Virus record (IMG/VR): IMGVR_UViG_3300035701_000168
Coordinates: 1-32,324 of that record
Length of the DNA stretch: 32,324 bases
Direction: 5' to 3' (one strand)
Origin: a virus
Part shown: positions 21,899 through 28,845 of the stretch, in pieces
Numbering within the stretch: position 1 is the stretch's first letter
Layout: each line of letters opens with the position of its first letter
Position numbers and translations under genes: made by a program
Notes under the pieces: model-generated
What the model saw: only the letters and a program-made list of their open reading frames with translations
Told to the model about the DNA's origin: nothing
Database searches by the model: none

Positions 21899-22981
21899 TC
21901 ACTGTGAGATGTACAGACCCAAGGACTTCTTTGCCTTCTTCTTGCTTCGTCCAGCCATGCTGTAGGCAATGGCGATGGCCTGATCTTGCGGCTTGCCTTC
22001 GTGCATGAGCAGATTGATCTTATTGCTGACCCAGTCATCACTCTTAGATTTACTGAGATCAACAAACAGAGGAAAAGACTTTGCCGCTGCCTCCATTGGT
22101 TTCGATCTGACTGGCTGGTTCTCAGGAACACTCACCGAAGCAGATCGTTTGGTAACAGCTGTTCCGGAGTGTCCTACGATGTCTTTTTCCTTTTGAGTGG
22201 CCCCCGTCATAGACACCTTTTTGGTGTCAGCTCTACGATAGTCACTGGGATCTCCACCAAGCCTCTTATACTGTGCAAACGGAAGAGACATATGCGGAAC
22301 AGTAGTAGACCCACCAGAATGCGTCCCAGCCACATCCCTGCGCATCTCTTTGGCCTTTGGACCAGCCAGAACTCCCATGTGAGCATGCAAGGCTGTATTG
22401 ATATCCTCTGGGTGCATGGACTCAGTTTTGTTCTCCGGTAGCTTACTGTAGTGATGCATCCAATCAGCGTGATGCTGAGGTCCAGACGTGATTCCCTGCC
22501 CCTCAAGGTGTTCGATGTTCCTGCTCACCTGACCAAGAACCTTGTTCCGGTGAGACACATCTGGATGATCTTCTGGATGCATGGCACGCTTGTGAGCATC
22601 AAGCTTGTCTGTGAGGTACTGCCGTTTCGCCACCAGCCTTGCATGCTCATGCTGCGGAGTTGACACGTCAATCGGAGGCTTTGCCTCCTCAAACATGTTC
22701 TCCGACTTCTCAAGAGCGTCCGCATGCGCCTGAATGGCCTTCGCCAACAGCACTGCAGGATGATTCCCAGACTTTCCAAGAAGACCATCCCGAATCACAA
22801 GAGCTGGCTGAGGAAGAGGAGCCTCGTGACACGAAGGAACCACCCCATTGATCGTACCCCTGGTGGTCACAGGACCCATCATGTCCAACAGTGGTCTGCG
22901 ATCATCAGTAAGAAAAGAGATCGATCTCGTACTTCCTGGAGAAACCAATCGGCGCGGACCAATCATGTCAGCTCTGCTCAT
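21899..22981 (-). CDS. His-rich virion-block protein with LMHEGK C-terminal motif
   Basis: GAGAGG six bases before ATG, inside the preceding small gene, supports the start. Residues 75-205 are helical and His-rich (A-I-Q-A-H-A-D-A-L, H-E-H-A-R, two copies of M-H-P-E-D). Residues 302-311 carry F-P-L-F-V-D-L-S-K-S, similar to a tag in the 263-aa protein. Residues 320-347 carry N-K-I-N-L-L-M-H-E-G-K, Q-A-I-A-I-A-Y-S and a basic end, a short motif frequent in phage virion proteins. It is probably a minor head or internal virion protein. The function is unknown. Confidence 0.7.
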   Translation of the reverse strand: MSRADMIGPRRLVSPGSTRSISFLTDDRRPLLDMMGPVTTRGTINGVVPSCHEAPLPQPALVIRDGLLGKSGNHPAVLLAKAIQAHADALEKSENMFEEAKPPIDVSTPQHEHARLVAKRQYLTDKLDAHKRAMHPEDHPDVSHRNKVLGQVSRNIEHLEGQGITSGPQHHADWMHHYSKLPENKTESMHPEDINTALHAHMGVLAGPKAKEMRRDVAGTHSGGSTTVPHMSLPFAQYKRLGGDPSDYRRADTKKVSMTGATQKEKDIVGHSGTAVTKRSASVSVPENQPVRSKPMEAAAKSFPLFVDLSKSKSDDWVSNKINLLMHEGKPQDQAIAIAYSMAGRSKKKAKKSLGLYISQ

Positions 22982-23151
22982 GGCGTACCTCTCGCAATGA
23001 AAAGAAGGGCAACCGCCATCGGAGCCCCTCCGTCGTGCATCAACTTGATCGCGTTATCCCGCGTCATCCCATACTTCTCGACAAGAACCTTCAGTAGTTT
23101 CTGTCCCTCAACCGTTGGCCTCAGTATTGGCTTAATCGCCGTTGAGAGCAT
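22978..23151 (-). CDS. Small protein with LMHDG motif, 57 aa
   Basis: This short frame has AAGGAG seven bases before its ATG at 23149-23151, overlaps the upstream gene by 20 bases and the downstream start by ATGA. The protein reads MLSTAIKPILRPTVEGQK at its start and ends with A-I-K-L-M-H-D-G-G-A-P-M-A-V-A-L-L-F-I-A-R-G. The end resembles the L-L-M-H-E-G-K...A-I-A-I-A motif at the C-terminus of the next protein. It is a probable real gene of unknown role. Confidence 0.65.
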   Translation of the reverse strand: MLSTAIKPILRPTVEGQKLLKVLVEKYGMTRDNAIKLMHDGGAPMAVALLFIARGTP

Positions 23152-23368
23152 CAGAAATCTCCTTCAACATGCTGAAGGCCATCGCATCGTATGTTTCCGA
23201 AACCAGCTGATCTAATTTTCTAGCAGCCGGATTCTTGTTCACAAACGGATCAGGTTTCTCCGACTCATGCTCATGCTCAATATGAGACACGGCGGCCTTA
23301 CAGATCGAGTCGAAATTGTCGACACCGACCTTGATGCTAGCTGCGGGAAACGTGGCGTCCCGAAACAC
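23132..23368 (-). CDS. Small helical protein, 78 aa
   Basis: The start is most likely the GTG at 23366-23368, which has a perfect AGGAGG five bases upstream; an ATG at 23389 is the alternative. The first 31 bases overlap the upstream gene. The protein starts V-F-R-D-A-T-F-P-A-A-S-I-K-V-G, contains an acidic His/Glu stretch (H-I-E-H-E-H-E-S-E) and ends in an amphipathic helix. No family is recognised. Confidence 0.6.
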   Translation of the reverse strand: MFRDATFPAASIKVGVDNFDSICKAAVSHIEHEHESEKPDPFVNKNPAARKLDQLVSETYDAMAFSMLKEISDALNGD

Positions 23369-23786
23369 TTCCGCCTCCTCTGCCAGCATTCCAGTTGACT
23401 TCCTCTCCGATGTGGCCCTGTACGAGCAACGCCACCATGGCCTTCTCGTCATCCGACATTCTGGCCATGGTACCAGCCAGCTTCTTGTCCATGAAAGGAC
23501 ACTTCTCTGGCAGGATGGAAGTCAACAACGCCCTCTCGAAATCAGTCAGGTTGCCACCGTCCATGACCTTGTGGATCAAGGTCACGATAGTCTGGGCAAC
23601 GTACTTCACATCCAGCTGACCGTTGGGGTACCTGCGAAGAGGAGTACATCCCTCTTCTCGATCTTTTGGCATCCGCACCTCAGTCTTGTGCGTGATGCCA
23701 TCTCTGTAGCTCGTCGACTTCGCGATTGTTTCCTCATTGGCCCGAAGGTTGAGAGGCACGCGACCAGCGTATGGATTGTTGCTCAT
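23337..23786 (-). CDS. Unknown protein of the head block, 149 aa
   Basis: AAGGAG six bases before ATG gives a firm start three bases after the previous stop. The protein has a charged N-terminus, then a helical centre (V-A-Q-T-I-V-T-L-I-H-K-V-M-D-G-G, F-E-R-A-L-L-T-S-I-L-P) and a Gly/Ser/Arg-rich tail. Two Cys are not arranged as a metal site. It lies among portal-vertex genes. No function can be assigned. Confidence 0.65.
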   Translation of the reverse strand: MSNNPYAGRVPLNLRANEETIAKSTSYRDGITHKTEVRMPKDREEGCTPLRRYPNGQLDVKYVAQTIVTLIHKVMDGGNLTDFERALLTSILPEKCPFMDKKLAGTMARMSDDEKAMVALLVQGHIGEEVNWNAGRGGGSVSGRHVSRS

Positions 23787-23789
23787 GGA

Positions 23790-24581
23790 CTACTCCTTCT
23801 CCGTGGACCGAAAAGCGCTCTCAGACTGGGTCATCGCACGACGAGAATGATTCTGCATGGTCCCCACGTCGGGCGAAACACCATGCTCCGAGACCTTCCT
23901 ACTGGAATCTCTGATCGTCGACACGGCCTTCTTGTGGGCCTCTGCTGCTTGCTTGTGATCTGCTACCGAGGGGTGACCACCCGGCAGCACGTTGGCAGTC
24001 TTGGTGTGAATCTGAGCCATCCTGTCGTGGTACTTCTCCCACTGTTGACTGCCGCCCATGCCGTCATGTTTCGCTTTCGGTGCATCAGGAAGTGTCTTGA
24101 TGCCACCGTATACCGGAACGTGATGAGCCCGGAACTCCCCAGTGAGAGCCTTGACAAACAGAGCTGGCTTTTTACTCTTCATGGCCTGGCTGAACCTGGG
24201 ATGAAGCTCCTGCATGGCCGCTTTGAAATGCTCAGCCTTGGGCGCAGCTCCCTGCTTTCTCAGGTTCATGTACTGCTTGTGGTGCTCCTGAGACTGATTC
24301 CACCCACCAGGATGCCGACCATGATAGTCAGCCTGAATGTAGTGCTTCGCGGCCTCAACATGCAAATCCTCGCTGGGCTTGCCACGTGCAGCGTGAGTTG
24401 CATATGCCGGATCGTGTGGACCGATTGGACTCATGAGTGGCTGCTGGCCCTCAATGGCCTTACCCATGGCTTTGATCAGATCATCTGATCCCAATCGGAC
24501 AAACAGAGGCAGATGCCGGCTAGGCACCGACGTCCTGCCAACGGGTACGAAATGACCAATGCGTCGGTCTCTGCCGGACAT
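23790..24581 (-). CDS. His-rich helical-repeat virion protein, 263 aa
   Basis: GGAGG six bases before ATG supports the start. After an N-terminal tag L-P-L-F-V-R-L-G-S-D-D-L-I-K-A (residues 24-38) there are two His-rich helical modules, at residues 72-127 and 182-220. The second begins E-K-Y-H-D-R-M-A-Q-I-H and continues H-K-Q-A-A-E-A-H-K-K-A, clearly like the repeats in the protein at 28842-30866. Between them lies P-A-L-F-V-K-A-L. The regular His spacing suggests metal binding or pH-sensitive helices. Probably an internal or portal-vertex virion protein. Confidence 0.7.
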   Translation of the reverse strand: MSGRDRRIGHFVPVGRTSVPSRHLPLFVRLGSDDLIKAMGKAIEGQQPLMSPIGPHDPAYATHAARGKPSEDLHVEAAKHYIQADYHGRHPGGWNQSQEHHKQYMNLRKQGAAPKAEHFKAAMQELHPRFSQAMKSKKPALFVKALTGEFRAHHVPVYGGIKTLPDAPKAKHDGMGGSQQWEKYHDRMAQIHTKTANVLPGGHPSVADHKQAAEAHKKAVSTIRDSSRKVSEHGVSPDVGTMQNHSRRAMTQSESAFRSTEKE

Positions 24582-24593
24582 GGATCTCCTCCG

Positions 24594-26138
24594 TTAGTCC
24601 TTGATGAAGGATGAGATCAAGTAGCCGCCTCGGCTCTTGGCCATGCAGCTCTTGGAGTTGCCAGAGCAAGACGGGCACGGCTCATCCATGCTCTTCGTGA
24701 TCCGGAAAGTACGACCGCAGGCCTCGCACGACTTGAAGACCTCTGGGTCTCTGGTTGCCCTCTTCTGAGACTCGTCGTCGATCGACTCTGCAGTCTCAGG
24801 AAAAAGCGGTCCCGCACCGTGGTGCGTGAAGTGCTTGTTCATCTGAGTCATCGCCGAACGCCAGATGTCCATCGAAGCAGCCATGGCCCTGGGCATCCTG
24901 GGAATGGCCCTCGAGGTCGCAGCCTTGCTCATCTGAGACGGATTGCCAGCGAACTGGTCTTCTGCGTTGGCAGCTACCGACGTGCGATCTGGACCACTTC
25001 CGCCATGAGGAGTTCCACTCACTGAAGTCTGAGCAGGTCCCTTTCCCGAATGGGCAGTGCCGCTCACCGATCCTTGAATGTTGGACGGATTGCCGGCGAA
25101 CTGATCCTCGCCATCCTCCGACACCGAAGTCTGCGCCTGACCTTTGCCCCCATGAGGAGTGTCTCTCACCGGACCATTCTCGTTGGACGGATTGCCTGGA
25201 GACTGCTCATCCGAATGAGCCTTGGCCATCATCAGATCAAGAATCGCTGACTTGGTCAGCGACTTGAAAGTCTTTGGTACGGATGTCATGACGTCACCCT
25301 CACCGTGCGATGGACCAGCCACCGGTTTCCCACCAGCAACAGCGGCCATGGGCTTCGCCTGCTTCACCTTGATCGGAGATTCTTTGTCCACACCAAGCGG
25401 CATCGGAGGCTTGGATTCATGAAAGGGGCTTGGGCTGCTTCCCGGCTGCTTCGATGAAGCCACTCCCGGAGAGGCAGTAGCCATAGCATGTTTCTTCTCT
25501 TCACCAGTCTGCCCCATGGCAGGAGTTTCCCACCCAAGCTTGTGAGCCGTCTCCATGACGTGCTGGGGCTTGCTCGAAGGACTGGCAGCATCGAGCTTCG
25601 CATGCTCTGCTGTCATGTGCTCAAAGTCCTTCTTGATCGGCTGAGCCTTCACAGCCGGATCAGGAGACAGACGAGAGCCCTTGCACCCCTTGCAGGCCTT
25701 CATCGCTCCAGTCATCCTCTCGAGCTTGGCCAGAGCAGCCTTTCTCTCATCTTCCCGATCCTTGTTGGTTCTCTTCTTCGGCTTTCCAGCCTTCTTCGGC
25801 AGTGCCTTCTCCATCATGGAGTCGATCATCGAGTGTGAATTGCCCATGGATATCTCCGTATATCTCGATTTGCCAAGAGGCCTATGGCTCATCAACTCCT
25901 GACGAACCTTCTCCACATTGGCTTCTCGTGTCTTCTGTTTGGCACGGGCCTGCGCCTGACCCGTGTGTCCTTGTCCCAGGAATGGCAATCCGGCTGGCTT
26001 CTTGTTGATGAATTCCTCTACTTCCTTGGCCCCACCCTCGAAGTCCTTCTTCACAGGAATGGATCTCTGAAAACCACGAAATCCAGCTTCCCATTCCTTG
26101 ACCTTGCCCTCGGGGTTAGTAGGCTTCTCGGTTGCCAT
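24594..26138 (-). CDS. Low-complexity virion protein with zinc ribbon, 514 aa
   Basis: The ATG shares one base with the portal stop (TAATG) and has GAGGAG upstream. Residues 1-150 are basic and helical, with the tag H-S-M-I-D-S-M-M-E-K-A (102-111). C-K-G-C-K-G lies at 149-154. Residues 170-310 are Pro/Ser/Ala/His-rich, with S-L-T-K-S-A-I-L-D-L-M-M-A-K-A at 293-307. A repeat region covers 311-402. A zinc ribbon with C-E-A-C (471-474) and C-P-S-C (488-491) ends the protein. It is probably a minor head protein near the portal. The function is unknown. Confidence 0.7.
   Translation of the reverse strand: MATEKPTNPEGKVKEWEAGFRGFQRSIPVKKDFEGGAKEVEEFINKKPAGLPFLGQGHTGQAQARAKQKTREANVEKVRQELMSHRPLGKSRYTEISMGNSHSMIDSMMEKALPKKAGKPKKRTNKDREDERKAALAKLERMTGAMKACKGCKGSRLSPDPAVKAQPIKKDFEHMTAEHAKLDAASPSSKPQHVMETAHKLGWETPAMGQTGEEKKHAMATASPGVASSKQPGSSPSPFHESKPPMPLGVDKESPIKVKQAKPMAAVAGGKPVAGPSHGEGDVMTSVPKTFKSLTKSAILDLMMAKAHSDEQSPGNPSNENGPVRDTPHGGKGQAQTSVSEDGEDQFAGNPSNIQGSVSGTAHSGKGPAQTSVSGTPHGGSGPDRTSVAANAEDQFAGNPSQMSKAATSRAIPRMPRAMAASMDIWRSAMTQMNKHFTHHGAGPLFPETAESIDDESQKRATRDPEVFKSCEACGRTFRITKSMDEPCPSCSGNSKSCMAKSRGGYLISSFIKD
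24933..25208 (-). repeat. Imperfect tandem repeats in the 514-aa gene
   Basis: Residues 311-402 hold three copies of (F/S)-(A/P)-G-N-P-S and three copies of T-(P/A)-H-(G/S)-G-(K/S)-G followed by T-S-V, in an interleaved order. The DNA copies are diverged, which suggests an old duplication kept as a flexible linker. Confidence 0.7.
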
Positions 26139-28174
26139 TACCGGCTCCTCATGAATTCTACGAAGTCGTCAAACGTGATCGACTTACCAAAGAGAGCAGA
26201 GTACTGCTTTTTTGCATCACCTTGCGGCCTTGCTGCAGGTGGCAGCGCCTGCTCTTCAGGAGCAACCTCTCCGCCTCCCGGCTCACCACCAGCCATCTCA
26301 GGAGAGCCCTCTGCACCACCAGCAGCTTCCATTCCTGGCTCTGCGGACCCTCCCATCTCCGGAGGAACACCACCCATGTCTTGTGGAGCACCTTGCATCC
26401 CCATCTGAGCAGATCCTTGCTGAATCTTCTGCTGCAAGATCTGCATATCTAGAGGATGCTTGTCCTCAGCATGACGGACCTTCTGTTCCTTCTCTGGGTC
26501 CTGCATCTGAGCTTGCTGGGCCTGCTGTTCCTGTGTCTGCTGATCTTGTGACTGCTGTTGTTGCTGCTGCTCCATCTGCTGCTTCTGGTCCTCCCTCTGC
26601 TGCTGCATTTGCAGAAGCTGAACCAGCGTCGGATTCAATGGTACCTCACCAATGCCACCAGGAATCTCCTGGAGGTCAAGCTGCCGACGAACCTCATTCA
26701 GCGTCAAGTAGCTTCCAAGCTGATCCTTGAGAAGCTCATGCTTCTCCTGCTCCGTCAGCTCGTCAAGGCCAGCAAATTCGAATGCAAAGTGATCATCGAT
26801 ACGATCAATGACATGCTCATTGATCATACCTGCGATGAACTTGAGAAGAGGCTTGAGACCTCGATCTCGAGATGCCTTGAGCTTCCACTCCTGGCTGCTC
26901 TCAAAGAGGGGGGTCTGTTGAACACCTCCATGTAGATCGAAATTGATCTCTGCTGGATCAATAAGAAACACACCGCAGGTGATCTTCAAAAGGTATTCAA
27001 GCCACCCCTGGAATCCCATTTCCTGATTGGATCTCTGGAGGTCAACCCACTCTATACCTTCAGACTGAGTGATCGGGGTCTTCCAGGCATTCTCAGTTCC
27101 GGCGATCTGAGACACCCACTGGCGCTTGAAGGCCTCCAGCTGATCGGGAGTCCAGTTGTCACCTTTGAAGTTGAGCAAGCCCTTGGGGTGGGCGCCCTGT
27201 GTGAAGAACCGGCGGTTGTACTCCTCGGCGTACAGGATGCCTGTGACAATGGTGATCAACTGCTCCAGCTCACCATAACCATACCCCTGAATGTAGATGT
27301 CAGTCCGAGGATTCCTGATCCCAAAAGCCACCTCGGCATCAGTGAAGACATTCTCGATCTGGCCATTGACAATCTGCACGTACCGAACCGGTCTGCCTGA
27401 TGCTGTCCAGTCGCCGTAGGATTGCCCCTCGTAGAGGTTGGCGAATCTGTGCGGCTGAAAGGTCGCGGCGATAGGATTACGATGGTGGTAGCTGAACTGC
27501 ATCCCCACGTCACGATCGGGAGAAGCCAGCCTCAATGTGGCTGCGTCCAATGGCCAAAACTCGAATGGGATTCCATTTCGACGAGGAATGATCTCAAATC
27601 CAAGTTGATCGTAAACAAGAGTATCTCGAACAATCATTTTGATGAAGGACTCAAACTTCGGCCTCTTCATGCGAGAATACGGATTGGTCTTCCCAGGTTC
27701 GCCACATGTAGCAACGAACATCTCCAACCGCTCGATGAACTCTCGCTCCGAATCCGTAGTCATGTGATCAGGACTCTTGTGCTTGATCTGAAAGCCAAGA
27801 GACTTGGTCTGACGATATGGATCAGAAAACGCCGAAACTTGGGCAATCCTGGTATTGATGATAGACGCGATCACCGATACCTGGTGGGCGATGCGCCGAA
27901 GCGTGTCGTACGTCAGGCTGAATCGACGATCCTTATATCCAAGAGCATACTGAAGGCTCAACGGGTCGTAGAACACGGCTTTCGGGCCACGTGCCGCAGG
28001 ATTGCTGTGAATACCAGCCGACGGATCATCAGAAGCCTTCTTGAACATCGCTGGAAGGCTAGCCGTAAGCTGCTTCATCTCCTGCACGGTGGAGAACAGC
28101 TTTTCCGGATTGCTGGTATCCAACACCGCCTTTCGGAGGTCGGTGTAGTCGATTGGATCATATTTGGCTGTCAC
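26138..28174 (-). CDS. Portal protein
   Basis: I place the start at the GTG at 28172-28174, which overlaps the upstream stop as GTGA with GAGG eight bases before it; a GTG 15 codons earlier lacks a ribosome site. Features of the portal family include S-L-T-Y-D-T-L-R-R-I-A and S-I-I-N-T-R-I (about residues 86-110), F-W-P-L-D-A-A-T-L-R (206-215), Y-G-Y-G-E-L-E-Q-L (298-306), E-Y-N-R-R-F-F-T-Q-G and P-K-G-L-L-N (318-335) and C-G-V-F-L-I-D-P-A-E (400-409). The 12-subunit ring it forms is the DNA gate of the head. The C-terminal third is Gln-rich (26510-26599), then Met/Gly/Pro/Glu-rich, ending L-F-G-K-S-I-T-F-D-D-F. Confidence 0.9.
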   Translation of the reverse strand: MTAKYDPIDYTDLRKAVLDTSNPEKLFSTVQEMKQLTASLPAMFKKASDDPSAGIHSNPAARGPKAVFYDPLSLQYALGYKDRRFSLTYDTLRRIAHQVSVIASIINTRIAQVSAFSDPYRQTKSLGFQIKHKSPDHMTTDSEREFIERLEMFVATCGEPGKTNPYSRMKRPKFESFIKMIVRDTLVYDQLGFEIIPRRNGIPFEFWPLDAATLRLASPDRDVGMQFSYHHRNPIAATFQPHRFANLYEGQSYGDWTASGRPVRYVQIVNGQIENVFTDAEVAFGIRNPRTDIYIQGYGYGELEQLITIVTGILYAEEYNRRFFTQGAHPKGLLNFKGDNWTPDQLEAFKRQWVSQIAGTENAWKTPITQSEGIEWVDLQRSNQEMGFQGWLEYLLKITCGVFLIDPAEINFDLHGGVQQTPLFESSQEWKLKASRDRGLKPLLKFIAGMINEHVIDRIDDHFAFEFAGLDELTEQEKHELLKDQLGSYLTLNEVRRQLDLQEIPGGIGEVPLNPTLVQLLQMQQQREDQKQQMEQQQQQQSQDQQTQEQQAQQAQMQDPEKEQKVRHAEDKHPLDMQILQQKIQQGSAQMGMQGAPQDMGGVPPEMGGSAEPGMEAAGGAEGSPEMAGGEPGGGEVAPEEQALPPAARPQGDAKKQYSALFGKSITFDDFVEFMRSR

Positions 28175-28845
28175 GACCGGAACCTCGCAATCGACTTTCG
28201 AACGGTTGATGTGAGCCACTTGTTGAATTCAGCCCGAACCCGTGGAGACATCGTGGCAGACCCAGCATCAATCTCGCCGTCAGAGTACCCACGAGTCTTG
28301 AGGTACTCTCTTTCCGGAGGAGACACAAATGGACCTGGGCTGAATCTGGGAGCGCCAGCCAGGGCCTTCTTGGCCTCAGAGGTTGCTCGATTCATGATCT
28401 CCCGGACAGCCTTGTTCTCGTTCTCTTCCGGGTTCACCAAATTCTGAGGAGGTCTATCGAGACCTTCCTCATCAGATCCCTCAGGCCACGACTGACCGCG
28501 ATCTGGAAGGTCTGGCGTACTTCCTCCCCTGATGCCAGGAGCATCCCTCATAAGGCTATTCTTGTGCTCCCTGGCTCTGCGGCCTGCCGGTATTGGGTAG
28601 TAAGAGTCGCCAGATTGCTGTGCAGATCCAGCCTTTCGGATCATGTCATTCAGAATATCGATCGCCTTGGCCGTACCAGTTCTAGTGATCTGGTGAACGT
28701 CGTCCCGACCGTGATCGATACGCTGAATGGCCTGTGGAGGAATCTGTCCGTGGATCACATCAACATCTCCCTTGATCTCGGACGACTCCAATTTCGTATC
28801 CTCATCAGGCTGAACATTGTCCAGCTGGTTGTCTGGAAGCTTCAT
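28171..28845 (-). CDS. Head-block protein upstream of portal, 224 aa
   Basis: It overlaps both neighbours by four bases (ATGA and GTGA), so it is probably translated together with the portal. The protein is acidic at the N-terminus, has the tag A-I-D-I-L-N-D-M-I-R-K-A (residues 61-72), a Pro/Gly/Asp-rich disordered middle, and a C-terminal helical region (A-E-F-N-K-W-L-T-S-T-V-R-K-S-I). No enzymatic motif is seen. A portal-associated or packaging accessory role is possible on position alone. Confidence 0.65.
   Translation of the reverse strand: MKLPDNQLDNVQPDEDTKLESSEIKGDVDVIHGQIPPQAIQRIDHGRDDVHQITRTGTAKAIDILNDMIRKAGSAQQSGDSYYPIPAGRRAREHKNSLMRDAPGIRGGSTPDLPDRGQSWPEGSDEEGLDRPPQNLVNPEENENKAVREIMNRATSEAKKALAGAPRFSPGPFVSPPEREYLKTRGYSDGEIDAGSATMSPRVRAEFNKWLTSTVRKSIARFRS

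Noticed and set aside
26510-26599. Trinucleotide-rich stretch as a microsatellite or regulatory repeat
   Set aside because: It is the Gln-rich coding linker of the portal C-terminus, explained by the protein.
28175-28219. Upstream GTG as portal start
   Set aside because: It has no ribosome site and would overlap the previous gene by 49 bases; the GTG at 28174 has GAGG and the GTGA overlap.
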